Numbered from the stretch's first letter, positions 1-12,065 are shown. The stretch: DNA of 64,000 bases from Xestospongia bergquistia (GCA_963965975.1 OZ014415.1:6887001-6951000); one strand, 5' to 3'. Notes: a model not told the origin generated them from the sequence alone. Translations and numbers: made by a program.

Positions 1-132
1 CTGATATATAGGGCAATTGTGGTTCTTATGTTTTGTATTTGCGCATGCTCAGTTAGCCAGCGACATTGATGTTTTATACACATAATAAAGAAATTGTTCT
101 AGTCAAGGAGAGACAAAGCAGTAGTGTAACAG

Positions 133-400
133 TGTGCTACTTTTAATAGTCAGTGCAACAATCAATATGACAGAGAACAAAGAAGTACAATGTTTAATCT
201 GTATAATCCTATTAAATACTCTCAATACTGCTTCAGGGAAATACAAAGTACCAGTTGGGACCAAGTTTGAGCTAGATTCATCTGCTAAAGGTACAGATTT
301 ATACATATTGCATTGCAGTTTGTAGCTGCATGTTAATCTTTGTTTAGTTATTGTTATGAATCTAATCTGTTACTTCAAATGTATAATCTTATTAAATACT
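133..400 (+). pseudogene. Orphan first exons of a family B gene
   Basis: An ATG at 166 opens an exon ending at a GT donor near 293 and containing the family hallmark VPVGTKFEL. It is followed by a truncated second exon (about 351-382) encoding NLICYFKC, after which similarity stops and the 3' flank of the neighbouring minus-strand gene begins. The stretch is nearly identical to the first exons of the pseudogene at 3727-5665, but here the ATG is intact. No further exons follow, so this is a 5' fragment left by a duplication breakpoint. Confidence 0.6.
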
Positions 401-414
401 CTCGATGCTGCTAG

Positions 415-790
415 TTAGTACAGTTTGTGTACTTTAACAAATGACTATACTCAATGAGGTGTGTCTAAAGTATTCATTCCATAGTAACAACGTAACAGCC
501 TTCATATTCAGGATTGTAGTTATTACTTTATAATACAATTATAATTGTTAACATGACAAATATGAATAATGTGATAGAATTGTTAGTGAATTAAGATCAC
601 AGCACTCTCTATTGTGTTATATTACTAATGCAATCACATATCAGTCTGTCAACAAGTTAGTGTATTGAGAAATAACAGCAGACTCTTTTCTAACATGCCT
701 TATTATAAATAGAACTATAGATATGATGATACATACTGTGAGGAAAGTACTGAACAAAAGAATAATAACCTAATAGTGTTATTTAAATAA
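415..790. repeat. Conserved 3' flank block of DED-TM genes
   Basis: A non-coding stretch with the signature TTTGTGTACTTT, then ACAAATGACTA and GTGTCTAAAGT. The same block recurs at about 9595-9960, 14925-15150, 18470-18870 and 21885-22105, always just downstream of a DED-TM gene or its remains. It is useful as a marker of duplicated units. Confidence 0.65.
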
Positions 791-794
791 ATAG

Positions 795-3183
795 CTAGTC
801 ATCAGTTAACAAGTCAGTATATTGAGAAATAACAAGTGACTCCTTTCTTACATGCCAGATTATATATACAACTAGTGCTAAGATAATACATACTGTAATA
901 AAACCAGTGGCAGTACTAAATGACAGACAAGTGACACTACCAACATTCCAGTTGGCAAGAATGACATCCACTGTAATATTTTTTTGATTATTGCTATTAG
1001 ATTGAGCAAGTAGACAGATATAGTCCTGTGCAAAGCTTAAACTTGAATTTGCAATTGCTATAGTACAGGAGGGTATGTCAACATTCAGGAGACATTTTTC
1101 TGGAGTCAGATCAGAGACTTGAAATTCTTCTAATTGTCCAGTTATTGTTATATTAACATATAAACCTTTTGTTAACCCTACAGCAAAGTAGTAGAAGGTA
1201 TTTGGATGGAGATGAAAGTTTACAATATGGGTTTGAAGTGTGGAATTAACTGAATTAAGAGTACAATCTGGACTAGAAATAGGACCATTGTAATAATCAA
1301 AAGGATGTTGTAGATAGCGATGATATTTCTGATAGTCATTAAACATATGTAGTTCAAGAGGACAAATAGTAAAATTAACATCAGCTCTGAAACTGAATGT
1401 ATAAGTAAGTGTACTATTACCAGCTGAATAGATTGGGGCATCAACTAAATAGTTCATATGTTTGCGATAAGTAACACCATTTGGATTATATCTCTCCTTT
1501 CGTCCTTTCAATTGTTTTGGTGTAAAGTGAAGGTTATTCACATTTGTCTTATAAAAGGTAACTGTCACAGGATCATTACCATATCCTTCTGTGTTACTGA
1601 TAATGACCTTTTTTATCCAAAAAGAATTATAACAGTTAGGTTCAATAATTACCGATGTATTACTTCCTATGTTGTGAACTGAATGTAAAGAAATATCTTT
1701 CAAACCAATGTAAAAGATTCCAAAAGTACTAATAGAAATGATTGTTAGAATCAGTGGTAAGACTACTAATAGTACAGAACAAATGGTACATTTCACTGTA
1801 CAGAAATAACCTACAATATGACGGAGCATTATGCATCAAAATTCTGACAATTCACAGACTTACATCTTTGACGTTTTGCCATAACTTCTAGAATCAATCT
1901 GTCAATTCTAGCACCATCAATATCAACAACATCATCTTCGTAATCAGCACCTATTTCATAAACAAATAGTAAATATGAACTGAGATCACAGAATTACATT
2001 TGACTAATAATACATATAAGACATGTGTGGTTGTACTATACTGAATAGATATAATGAAGACATTATGTGGCTGTATGAACAGGACATAACTAATTTCATC
2101 ACAATGTAGTACCATCGTTAAAGAGATTGGTTAACATTGTTTTGTGTTGCCTATGTTGCATACTTACAATGTATTAACAACATTATATGATTGCTTAACA
2201 AATGACTTTTTAAAAATAGTGTGTGTGGTATGGAGAGCTATACTATTATAATATGATAGTGACATGCAGGCCTATTAAATATGCAACATCAATTAAAATT
2301 TTTCACCTAACTAATGAGATGATAAATAGAATTTCCATAGCTCTGACAATTAACTACATGCCAGACAAATTTTAACCAACATTTATATAATGAAACAGTA
2401 TAATATTTATTACTTTTTAATGTGTTATCATGTATTACGTGTAAAGTGAACAATCATTAGTTAATTAAAACGATCAGTCTAGTTTAGTGGAATAGTGCAG
2501 CAATATATAAACTCACCTAATTCTGGTAACTGTAATTCACTCCAATCTGGTATTGTGAGACTTTGGCGAGTGCAAAATTCTCGAAGATATTCAACTTGTA
2601 AAGAACAACCAGCTGCTTCAAGCGAAGCAAACATATAAATCAGATGATTTGGAATGAGAACATTCTTATCTTGTAACAGTTCTAAAAGATGTGAGCGTGA
2701 CAAGATTCGAGATGTATGATACTCAGGAAGAAATGTGAGTCGAGCTAGTTCTTTAAATTTTTGATAACTTTTTTCTGAGATATCTCCCATTATAAATGAC
2801 AAAGTCAAAGTTAAGTCCATAACCAGATTTTTCTCCAAATCAATCTTTATGTTAACAAATGGTAGCAAACCTTTTAAAAGTGGTTTAGGAAATCCAACAA
2901 GAGTAAGCATCTGATAGATCAGTGAGGGCGCATGTTGAGGTATCTTGTGTTCTATTAATTGATAGAGGTCAATAAATGAGTCAACATTCTCTAATTGTTG
3001 TCTTGGTATATCCAGGAGGAAACAAGCCAGTTTGAGAGAGTGTAATTGATGTTCACTAAGACCAGGTTCAATGTTGACAAGCTGAATTCTTAATGCTCTT
3101 TTTATGTCAGGATTTGATTGTGGAGATTTTATCTGATGCAACTGATTATGTTTGATCCATCTAGTAGAAGTCTGAGACGCCAT
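795..3183 (-). CDS. Tandem-DED two-pass membrane protein (DED-TM copy 1)
   Basis: Three exons: 3183-2517, 1950-1864 and 1810-795. Phases match and give 589 aa. Residues 1-222 carry two DED-like six-helix folds; helix-2 signatures are FIDLYQLIEHK in the first and HLLELLQDK in the second. A 29-residue acidic linker follows, then a Cys-rich juxtamembrane stretch (CTVKCTICS), a hydrophobic helix (about 263-285), a roughly 260-residue ectodomain with many N-x-S/T sites and conserved Cys, a second helix (about 545-568) and a tail ending YTDLLTDD. There is no signal peptide, so the DEDs should be cytosolic, with both termini inside. DEDs are homotypic adaptors of caspase-8/FADD-type signalling in animals; a receptor role is inferred. 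The start ATG is the first in the exon and precedes the conserved core. Confidence 0.8.
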
Positions 3184-3662
3184 TTCTTCAAGTCTTGCAA
3201 GGAAGGAAGTAGCCCGGGGGTTAATTACTATAGCCTAATATTAATTGATTTTTAAAATTAAAAAAAAGAACAGGAAGAATACTAAATTATAGATTTAAAA
3301 TTAACAAAAAGTACGCTCACTGTACAATCATATAAATTATGAACAACAATATGATGGATTTATTTCTACGATACTTTGTGACACTTTTACAAAGCTATAA
3401 ATCTTGCTTACTTTAAACAACCAATTATTTAAGTATTTTACATGAGAATCTAGTAGATAAGATAGATACCACAATGTAAAGTATGCCTCTTCATAGAGTA
3501 TAAAGTGGACCATGATTACTATAAAGTAATCATGACCCACTAATTATATAAATTAATATATCTTGTACATCTAAATCTAATGAACTGATGTATAGGACAG
3601 TTGTGGTTCTTATGTTTATGTATTTGCGCATGTTCAGTTGGCCACTGGGCCATGTTGATGTT

Positions 3663-3726
3663 TTATACACATAAATTGACATAATATAAGACAATTGTTC
3701 TAGAGACAAAGCGGCAGTGTAACAGT
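3663..3726. other. Divergent intergenic region between DED-TM copy 1 and a family B pseudogene
   Basis: The DED-TM start (3183, minus) and the first exon of the plus-strand pseudogene (about 3727) are about 540 bp apart, head-to-head. The proximal part (3590-3760) is almost identical to bases 1-170, so the promoter side was duplicated with the gene. No TATA box can be assigned with confidence. Confidence 0.4.
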
Positions 3727-5665
3727 GTGCTACTTTTAATAGTCAGTGCAACAATCAATACGGCAGAGAACAAAGAAGTGCAATGCTTAATCTGTATAAA
3801 TTCATTAAATACTGTCAATACTGCTTCAGGGAAATACAAAGTACCAGTTGGGACCAAGTTTGAGCTAGTTTCATCTGCTAAAGGTACAGATTTATACATA
3901 TTGCATTGCAGTTTGTAGCTGCATGCTAATCTTTGTTTAGTTATTGTTGTGAATCTAATCTGTTACTTCAAATGTGATGTTGAATCTGAACAATCTTCTC
4001 TTTTGATCGCTTTAAAAAAGGTAAATTCATATAAAGTACAGTTTATACTATAGTTCTTGAAGCCAGAGTTTTGCTCACAGAAAAAATGTAATGCATATAA
4101 CAATTATTACATAGGTTGTACAGCAATCAAGGTATGTTTTTTACCATATAAGGCACAGAATATATAGACATAGACTTTAAGCCTGATCACAAACTTTGCC
4201 ACATTTAAAAACAGTCTGATTGCTTTGAAATGGGGTGGCCATGTTCAAACTAAGCCTGACCAATGAGAAAAAGGTGATAATACAAAGTGTTAAACAATTA
4301 ATAGTCTCAGTCCCAGACCTACACACAAATCCAGACTTTGGCTTATAGGTCTGAGGCCAAGACTACTGCTAAACTGCCAAATTCTCACAAGTACTCAACA
4401 ATATGTATAAACTATTATATAGACTACATACGACTGATCAACTAAGGCAAAAAGTAATTGCAATGATTTATTGGAGGTTGTAATTCTATAGGCTTTCAAG
4501 GATGAACATGTTGAAGTAATTGTGTAGCAAGCTGATGTTTCAGATAACTTACCATATGGTAAAAAAACCTGTTGATATCAATATCAGTATTGTTGGTGAG
4601 AGTCAAGTAACATATCAAGATGTCTATGATGCTGTAAGTAAACATCTTGGTTCAAGCTACATGTGAGTATTGATAATAAAAAATGATCGTTTGTTAGAGT
4701 GTACGTTAATGTTTAAAAATTAAATATGTTTTTTTGACTTTTCTTCATTAACCTACGCAAAAGTCATATTAAAGATTTTATCATAGACGTTACAAATTTG
4801 GTTTTTTTAAATGGTCTTAAGGTTCCAAATGGTACTGTATTCCGAGCCTATAAACAAGGTCTATAATGGATAGAAACATTACCTACATATATTTTTAATA
4901 AAGGCAATGCCATGACCTTCATAACACAACAAGAAGCCACTTTTAATCCCGTATCTGATACCGGTGCCTGTGTCTACAGTCTAACTAAAGATGTAGATTT
5001 GACAGGTATGGCTTATGATAATTGTTAATATTACTAAAACCTCTTGTGCTAACCATGCAATTTGCCTGCATATATGATCAATCATCTTTATGAAACATTA
5101 AAATTACTCAAGACATGAGTTTTGATGCATTTTTCTAAATTTGTAAATACATAAAATTCTTTCTTCATACAATAGCATTTCCTGCTTAATATCTGCTTAA
5201 ATTCATTAGACTACATGTGTCTATGTTAAATATATTTATTTGACATTGATACATTTTGGATGCAGATAACATCAATAGACAAATTCAGCAGGTATGTGGA
5301 AGATGTCATGTTTATATTTATTATTGAAAGTATTTTTACAGTATCTACAAGAGTATCAGCCATTTAATTGTTATGTCAGTGTGTTTACATTAAAGTATGA
5401 AAAATGGCATCATAGTTATCCACTTAGTCCTACTCTACCTCTTTCTGTTGGGCTCAGTATCCTAATTCGTAATATTCCTAAAAACAATCAGGACATTGCT
5501 ATGTATTTACAAGAATACCTAGAAAATGATTATATGTAAGTTTCCTATGATTTATATAAAGGTTGTGTGTGTTAGTTCTAGTGTATATCAGTAATAAACA
5601 TTTCTTCAATATTATTGATCTCTATAAAAACTTATATATATCTTCCCTTTAGTGTTGAATTTTAA
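3727..5665 (+). pseudogene. Family B pseudogene
   Basis: Recognisable exons: about 3727-3892 (VPVGTKFEL), 3941-4020 (NLICYFKC), about 4496-4663, 4764-4858 (VPNGTVFRAYKQ), 4904-5005, 5266-5291, 5342-5524 (ending YLENDY) and 5653-5665 (stop). Lesions: the start ATG of the paralogue at 166 is ACG here; the third exon has an in-frame TAG, and a run of seven A shifts the frame before KPVDINISIVG; the sixth exon has lost its first two thirds, although the remaining 26 nt still splice in frame. The other exons keep phase, so decay is recent or some lesions are sequence errors. The function of the family is unknown. Confidence 0.65.
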
Positions 5666-5930
5666 TGATGATGTCAATTTATATTATAATAAATTGATAT
5701 TATTATTGTTGGGTTGTTATATATTATAATAAAGAAAAATAGCCTTTAAAGGGAGGGTATCATGAAAAATCACTATTTTTTTGTTTACTTTTTTTCTGGC
5801 TACCATTAGCTAGAAAAAAATAGTTGTTTCCAGCTATTTTTCCAGGATGTAAAAGCACTTTTTGTTGAGGTTGAGATCGGGTGGGGCCGTTATGTGATGT
5901 CATCAAATAAGAGAAATAAAGCGTTGCAAT

Positions 5931-6689
5931 GGAAGAAAGCGACAACTCGATCAGTTCTTCTGGCACCAATGATGCTGACAGCTATGCAGCTAGTGACATA
6001 AGACTGTCTTGCTCCTTTCCAGTTTTGAGGGAGAAAATCCAGATCCTATAGAGAGCAGTCATGAAGATACAGGCTCAGAAATCATAGAACCATACAGTTT
6101 TGCAAGTGGTGAATACTTTCATCCCACTCTCCAGTGGAATATGAAAGTAAATTCTCCAGGCTTGACAATACAGACTGGTAAGTCTTTCAAATAATAGAAG
6201 TATAGTCCTATTTATAGTACTGTTCTGCCTTTTTGTAGGTGTCAATGTGGACAATGTGAAGTGATGGCAACAGGTCGTGAATGTGTGTGTTGCTGTGAAA
6301 TAGACATTGTAAAAGACAAGATGAAAGAGAGTAGCAATGAGATACACTGTATCACAGACCATGAAGGGTTTCAATCTGTGTGCTTAAATGTATGGATGCT
6401 ACAGACAGCCTATTTTAGTTACAGGAGTCGTTATGGGGACACTGGAGAAAAATCTGTTCATGAGTAAGTTTGCCCACACATAATATTATTATACATCGCT
6501 TCACGTTGCATTCTTATTTCCTGCAGACGTTACCGCTATATTGCATACTGCCAGTTAACCAGTTGGTGCTGGGGATGGCTCGGGAAAAGAGTAAGAGTAA
6601 TTTTACCAAGTTGTGCAGTAAAGAAGATTAGGAACACTTTTCCATCTGATTTTAGTAACTACACAGGTTTCAAATATCCACATTTGTGA
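5931..6689 (+). pseudogene. P2X7 intracellular-domain-like protein inside the transposon
   Basis: Exons: about 5931-6177, 6239-6463 and 6527-6689. The last two encode a zinc-binding pattern CQCGQCEV, then ECVCCCEI, CITDHEGFQSVCLN, a Y-R-Y-IAYCQ stretch, a W-C-W-G motif and VILPSCAVKKIR. This matches the C-terminal cytosolic domain of P2X7 receptors, which also occurs in many invertebrate free-standing proteins. The reading frame changes near 6000-6020, and the 6177/6239 junction is out of phase with the downstream domain. The copy is therefore broken or the first exon is modelled wrongly. Confidence 0.6.
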
Positions 6690-6720
6690 AGTTTGTTTGT
6701 TATGCATACAATAGTTATTA

Positions 6721-7349
6721 TTATGACAATCTAAATCTACTCTTATGACTTGAAATGGCAGTGTCCTTGTCTGGCCTTGTGTATTGACTACTTAATGGTG
6801 CTAACTCCTCATCATGTACACTTGCATCCCCTCTACTGAGTTCAAATGTCTTTCTAAATACATTGTTAACATATCCTGCAGTGGAATTATAGTGAACAAT
6901 TAACACCTTTAGGCTGTTGACAAGGAACAAAGACTATTGGTATTTAGTTAGCATGTCTTACCATATGTTTGGTCTACAGTCACTTTGCGAACAATGTACC
7001 CCCCTTTCTTGTATTTTGGAAACACAATGTCAAACTGTTCCTTGCCCTGTTTGGTTACTGCCTGATCACGATTAGAGTTTTCATTAAAGTGTAGTGATGC
7101 CAACTCCAACCTGCAAAATTGTATAATGGGAGGCATTAACAATTATTCTTACAAAAATAACTTGGTAGTAAGCAAAAGAAACCTTAATTCACAAAGTAAT
7201 ACACACCTGCAATGCATCCCTGGATAAGAAAAGGCATTTGACTTTGGTGCGAAGTGGATAACCACACTGTGGTAGGCCTCTAAAGATGATGTCTGGTATT
7301 CTGGAGACAGACGTGTCAAATCCTTGCATAGAGAGGTGTTTGTCAGCAA
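6721..7349 (-). pseudogene. Transposon-encoded protein, C-terminal part
   Basis: Three minus-strand exons: about 7349-7208, 7110-6962 and 6875-6721. They encode a continuous segment with TSSLEAYHSVVIHFAPK, then LASLHFNENSNRDQA and FPKYKKGGYIVRK. This pattern is typical of transposon-derived proteins that accompany P2X7-C-like domains in invertebrate genomes (recalled, not searched). No N-terminal catalytic part or start is visible, so it is a remnant. Confidence 0.5.
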
Positions 7350-7571
7350 AGCATGTTCACACCTTGCTGTGTAAAAGGTCTATACTTGTATAGACTATAG
7401 ATGCGCATGAGAAATCTCTCCTTTTGATGACATCACATAACGCCCCCACCCAATTTCAACCTCAACAGGAAACGTTTGTAGCTTATTGAAAAATAGTTGC
7501 TGAACAGCTGCAGGCATAGTTGTGTGAAAGCTATTATCTTCGGTCTTCTGTTGACTGAGAATATAACTAAT

Positions 7572-9277
7572 ATGGGCAACAAGACTCCACGACCTGTTGG
7601 ACCATCTGGAATTGAAGGTGTTTCTGATAGTGTTGATGTTGAACTTAAAGGAAGGTTGGTTTGTGCTGAGGTAGTACTTAGTTATGATCAAAATAATGAT
7701 AACTATATTGTGCCATTTGGAACAAAGTTCGTTCTAAAAACTGGTAAATGTAACATGTAGTACACAATGATGTTATTACCTCTGTTTATAGAGAATGATT
7801 GGGAACCTACTGCTAGCACAAAACTCATCACTGTCTATATGACCTGTTCCTTTACTGATGATATGAACAAAGTGGATTCAGACAAGATACGTCATGTTCT
7901 AGAAGAGGTAAATTGTAATTTATTATTAGTTACTGATAACTTGATATTCCACAGAAATTTCAATCGGAAGGACAACTTCATATAAATGTTTATGTAATTG
8001 GTACTACTGAGAATGAAGCAGGAAAGCCATTGAGTTCACTCAACATGATTAGACTTGATATTAATGTACATGGAATAAACATAACACATGAAGAAATACT
8101 TCAAGCTATAGCCACTTACCTTGGACCAGAATACAAGTGAATTGCTATAATAAGTATATGCTATAACATCATGTAATATACCAGACTAGATATGATAGAA
8201 CCAACCCACGATCATAATTGCATAAAAGGCATTTTGATAAGTAAAGAGGTAACTCTTACCTCAAATGGAATTGATTATGTAGTCCCTGAAGGAACTGGTT
8301 TCATTCTATATCTGTCCGATAGTGAGTTCATATTGTATAATTTTTATGTATATATCGTACTATCTCTATAGATGATGATAGTCAGGAGAAACGTTGTCAA
8401 GTTTATGTTACAACAGAAGATGTTAAATTGAGTTATACAAATGTAGAAGATGTCCATATCTTTACAGCTAATGTTTCTCCCTTTATATTACAAAGAGGTA
8501 ATGGTTTAATTTAGTAAATATTTCAACTGGCATGCATACTTTATGTACAAACCTAATATCAGACTTATATAATTTATATAGTAACCACTTTGAGTAATTC
8601 TATACTGAGAGCACTACAACAGTAAATGTCTTCTCATTATAATGTGATAATTTAAAGTAAAAAGCATTAACTAACTTCATGTACATTTGTCTCTTCTAGA
8701 TGTGTTAGATATATATTTATATACATAGTAAACTTTTCTATTCAAGAAAATGCTATAAGTTTGCTGTACTACAGCTTCTGTAGGGTTACCTCAATCTTTA
8801 ATGTTTTATTTAAATATTGTTGTCAAACTAATAATAAGGAGAGTGTATATTCTAATTTTATAGAAACGAATGTCAATCCAATGATGATAGTGTATTTGAT
8901 ATGCTATTTTAGAGTAATAGATACCTCACTTTTCAACACTAATACCATTGCTACCTTTCTAGAACAGGTATATCATGAGATTAATAAATATATATCGTGA
9001 CATGTTTTTCCACATACTATAGACTTATCAGTCAAGGTCTCCACAACCAATTGCTTGTCATGTGTTTGAGGTAGAAATTATTCCTCAAACTGTATCACCT
9101 TCTGACTCAAATCTGATTGGATTTAATTGTCAAATATTGGGATTACCAATAACTATTGAAAATGTTTACGTGACCATGATTGAATATTTTGGTCCTAATT
9201 ATATGTAAGTAGTACATGTCCTTTCAATATCAAATAATTATAATGACCTTTTTTATAGAGTTATGCCACCACATTAA
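7572..9277 (+). CDS. Family B two-module protein (copy C)
   Basis: Eight exons: 7572-7743, 7792-7907, 7955-8136, 8185-8321, 8372-8497, 8864-8967, 9023-9204 and 9259-9277. They sum to 1038 nt (345 aa), with every junction in phase. Start MGNKTPRP. Module 1 (exons 1-3): VPFGTKFVL, then ITVYMTCSFTDD, then a unit ending ATYLGPEYK. Module 2 (exons 4-7): VPEGTGFILYL, a spacer exon, VYLICYFRV, and a unit ending EYFGPNY. The last exon adds VMPPH. There is no signal peptide or membrane helix, so it is probably cytosolic. I do not recognise the fold; it looks beta-rich with a helix at the end of each short exon. A start at an upstream non-ATG codon is unlikely, because paralogues share MGNKT/MDNKT. Confidence 0.8.
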
Positions 9278-10019
9278 AGATTAAAGTGATATATATTGTC
9301 GTGTGTCTAGCTGACTCAATTTATTAGTACCTAGTATGTATAGTAGATTATTTCTATATTTCTAACAAAGTTAATGTTAAATTAATTTAATATTATATGA
9401 GTAATTTAGAAAGTATTCTTGTTTTTTGCCAGACTATCAGAGTAATAATAAAATTATTAACTTATCATTGTTCTCTTATTTTACATATAATATAAGTTTA
9501 CTGAGAGGTAGTAAGCACCACAAAGTTTCATTATTGTATTATAACGTTGACAGTAGTGTAATGTCTCATATAAAGTAATACTGTTTCAATTGCTATGGCT
9601 ACTACAGTTTGTGTACTTTAGCAAATGACTACTTAATAAGGTGTGTCTAAAGTGTTCATTCTATAGTAACTGTCTTCACACTCAGCTTTGTAGTTTAAAA
9701 CTAAAAATGCAATGAAATTGTTAAAATAATAACATAATAAATATGAAAAATGCAATAGAATTGTCATTGCCACATTTACACTATGTTTTTGTACTACTGA
9801 CCATATTACGTGAGCAATAAGTCAGCAGTAACTTAATTTAATCTTATCTGTATTGTTATAGTTGTGTAAACAGTGTGGGTGCAGCAATACCAAAAGTACA
9901 AAAGCGTAGTGGAAATGTGGTCATTATTTCTATCCCTATATAAGCAGCATAATACTTGTGATAGACAGTAGACAATTCATATATTGAAGTTAAACGTGAT
10001 TTAAATGATTCATTATTAA
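9278..10019 (-). pseudogene. Remnant of a deleted DED-TM gene
   Basis: From about 9595 the sequence matches the 3' flank of DED-TM genes. Near 9780 it jumps directly into sequence matching the intron upstream of the DED exon (compare 16690-16860), so the membrane and linker exons are missing. The deleted form is shared with 18.47-18.87 kb. Bases 9278-9590 are AT-rich and show nothing else. Confidence 0.55.
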
Positions 10020-10310
10020 CCCTCGGCGCGCATGCGCAGCGAGGGTTATAGTAGTTGTCTATCTGTCTGTCTGTTACCGCTTCAACTCCCTTCTCGAACG
10101 GCTATTCGGCATGAAAACGATATTACTTACCAAGCGGACTGTGAGGATCAGTTTAACCGGACGGTTTTCTCTGAAAATGCGGTGTTGCGGAGATCGAGCG
10201 GTGCTGCCTTAGTGTCCTATACATCGACGTGGCCATTTTTCTACACAGCAAAAGTGGCGCGCATGCGTAATTATATTCAGAGCGAGGGTATTTCCCAAAG
10301 TGGCACTTAG
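10020..10310. repeat. GC-rich inserted repeat
   Basis: This block stands out from its AT-rich surroundings. It opens with an imperfect palindrome, CCCTCGGCGCGC...GCGAGGG (10020-10045). The motif GCGCGCATGCG recurs near 10258 and GCGAGGGT near 10282, so the ends carry related sequence. An open frame at 10032-10310 (92 aa) crosses it but has no recognisable domain and probably reflects low stop density. It is probably a non-autonomous element. Confidence 0.5.
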
Positions 10311-10482
10311 CCTAACATAAAAAAGGTGTAGGTGGAAATTAAAATAGGATGAGTGTGCTCTGCCAAAGGTATCAATATCTTCTCTTTGAGAAACATGTAG
10401 GGCATAATTTGATCTCTGCTGATTCCAGACTTTACTTTTGCACTGAGGGTTTGCACTTTAGTGCTTTTCATTGATATTTATA

Positions 10483-10570
10483 AATAGTTCACCTAATTCT
10501 GTAACTGTAAGATATTTAATTTGGAGAGGACAACCAGCTGGTTGAAACCATGCAAGCATATAAATCAATT
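10483..10570 (-). pseudogene. DED exon fragment
   Basis: The reverse strand matches the last part of the DED exon of the DED-TM genes: the cytosine-rich donor region TTCACCTAATTCTG, then the segment for an ACMVSTS-like copy of the conserved M-F-x-W-x-E-A-x-G-C-P-L-Q stretch. The middle is deleted. It continues the remnant at about 9.6-10.0 kb. Confidence 0.5.
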
Positions 10571-10904
10571 ATAGAATTTTATTTATAAAAATTCTTTAGT
10601 GATTTACGAATCTTTTACATTTTATATTAATTAATATGGGCTGATTCTGCTGGGCTTTACATATTTGTCAGGAAGTCTGGATTTCTCAAAAATTATTAAT
10701 TAATGATCAAATGACAATGTTGACAGACCTTATAAGTAGAAAAATCAGGGTGCTGTTGTTACAATGGAATCTCGTTGCAACAATGTCAAGCGTCCACAGC
10801 TTATCAATAATTACAATATTTGAATGTCCTTAGTCTTTTTAATTCCTTATACCTTTCAACAATAAAAGCATTGTCTTGTTTTCAAGGAAAGTTAGTTTGT
10901 TATA

Positions 10905-12065
10905 CATCTTGGTTCAGGCTACACGTGAGTATTAATAATAAAAAATGATCATTTGTTAGATGTGTACATTAATGTTTAAAAATTAAAAATGTTTTTTTGA
11001 CTTTTCTTTGTTAGCCTATTCAAAAGTCATATTAAAGATTTTATCATAGACGTTACAAGTTTGGGTTTTTTAAATGGTCTTAAGGTTCCAAATGGTACTG
11101 TATTCCGAACCTATAAACAAGGTCTGTAATGGATAGAAACATTACCTACATATATTTTTTAATAAAGGCAGTACCATGACCTTCATAACGCAACAAGAAG
11201 CCACTTTTAATCCCATATCTGATACTGGTGCCTGTGTCTACAGTCTAACTAAAGATGTAGATTTGACAGGTATGACTTATGATATAATTGTTAATATTAC
11301 TAAGCCTCTTGTGCTAACCATGCAGTTTTTTTGCCTGCATATATATATATATATATATATGATCAATCATCTTTATGTAACATTAAAATTACTCAAGACA
11401 TGAGTGTTCATGCATTTTTCTAAATTTGTAAATACATAAATTCTTTCTTCATACAATAGCATTTCCTGCATGCTTAATATCTGCTTAAATTCATTAGACT
11501 ACATGTGTCTATGTTAAATATATTGATTTGACATTGATATATTTTGGTATCTTGTCTGTTCACAGATGTATACAACCAAGTCCATTGCTTTACGACTAAC
11601 TTGTTGTTTTGAAATTACTGATCACAATCATTGTAAACTTAATGCAGATAACATCAATAGACAAATTCAGCAGGTATGTGGAAGATGTCATCTTTATATT
11701 TCTTTTTGAAAGCATTTTACAGCATCTACAAGAGTATCAGCCGTTTAATTGTTATGTCAGTGTGTATACATTAAAGTATGAAAAATGGCATCATAGTTAT
11801 CCACCTAGTCCTACTCTACCTCTTTCTGTTGGGCTCAGTATCCTAATTCGTAATTTTCCTAAAAACAATCATGACATTGCTATGTATTTACAAGAATACC
11901 TAGAAAATGATTATATGTAAGTTTCCTATGATTTATATAAAGGTTGTGTGTGTTGTTTCTAGTGTATATCAGTAATAAACATTTCTTCAATATTATTGAC
12001 CTTTATAATAATTTATATATCTTCCTTTTAGTGTTGCATTTTAATGATGATGTCAATTTGGAACT
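10905..12065 (+). pseudogene. 5'-truncated family B pseudogene
   Basis: A near copy of the 3' half of the pseudogene at 3727-5665. It starts abruptly in the end of the third exon and continues with exons at about 11046-11122, about 11170-11271, 11566-11675 (TKSIALRLTCCFEITD, intact here but deleted in the other copy), about 11725-11917 (ending YLENDY) and a short last exon near 12032-12045 before TAA. The 11566 exon is out of phase with the exon before it. No start codon or first two exons are present. Confidence 0.6.

Larger units (their letters stand above)
5746..7497. mobile_element. Kolobok-like DNA transposon, degraded
   Basis: The paralogous locus at about 12.1-12.3 kb lacks this insert. 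The left end reads TTAA (5746-5749) followed by AGGGAGGG, which fits the TTAA target site and AGGG terminus known for Kolobok elements. An inner inverted repeat pairs about 5850-5910 with about 7425-7485 (GTTGAGGTTGA, then TTATGTGATGTCATCAAA). The right terminus lacks a matching CCCT-TTAA end, so it appears truncated. Inside are two convergent genes: a P2X7-C-like protein (+) and a transposase-like C-terminal part (-). Confidence 0.6.

Noticed and set aside
1220-1682. Open frames on both strands overlapping the DED-TM membrane exon
   Set aside because: They are out-of-frame shadows of the conserved ectodomain; the same applies at 15600-15797, 22555-22752 and 30961-31152.
10032-10310. 92-aa open frame in the GC-rich island
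   Set aside because: No domain, splice context or paralogue. Its openness fits the high GC content and repeat nature of the block.
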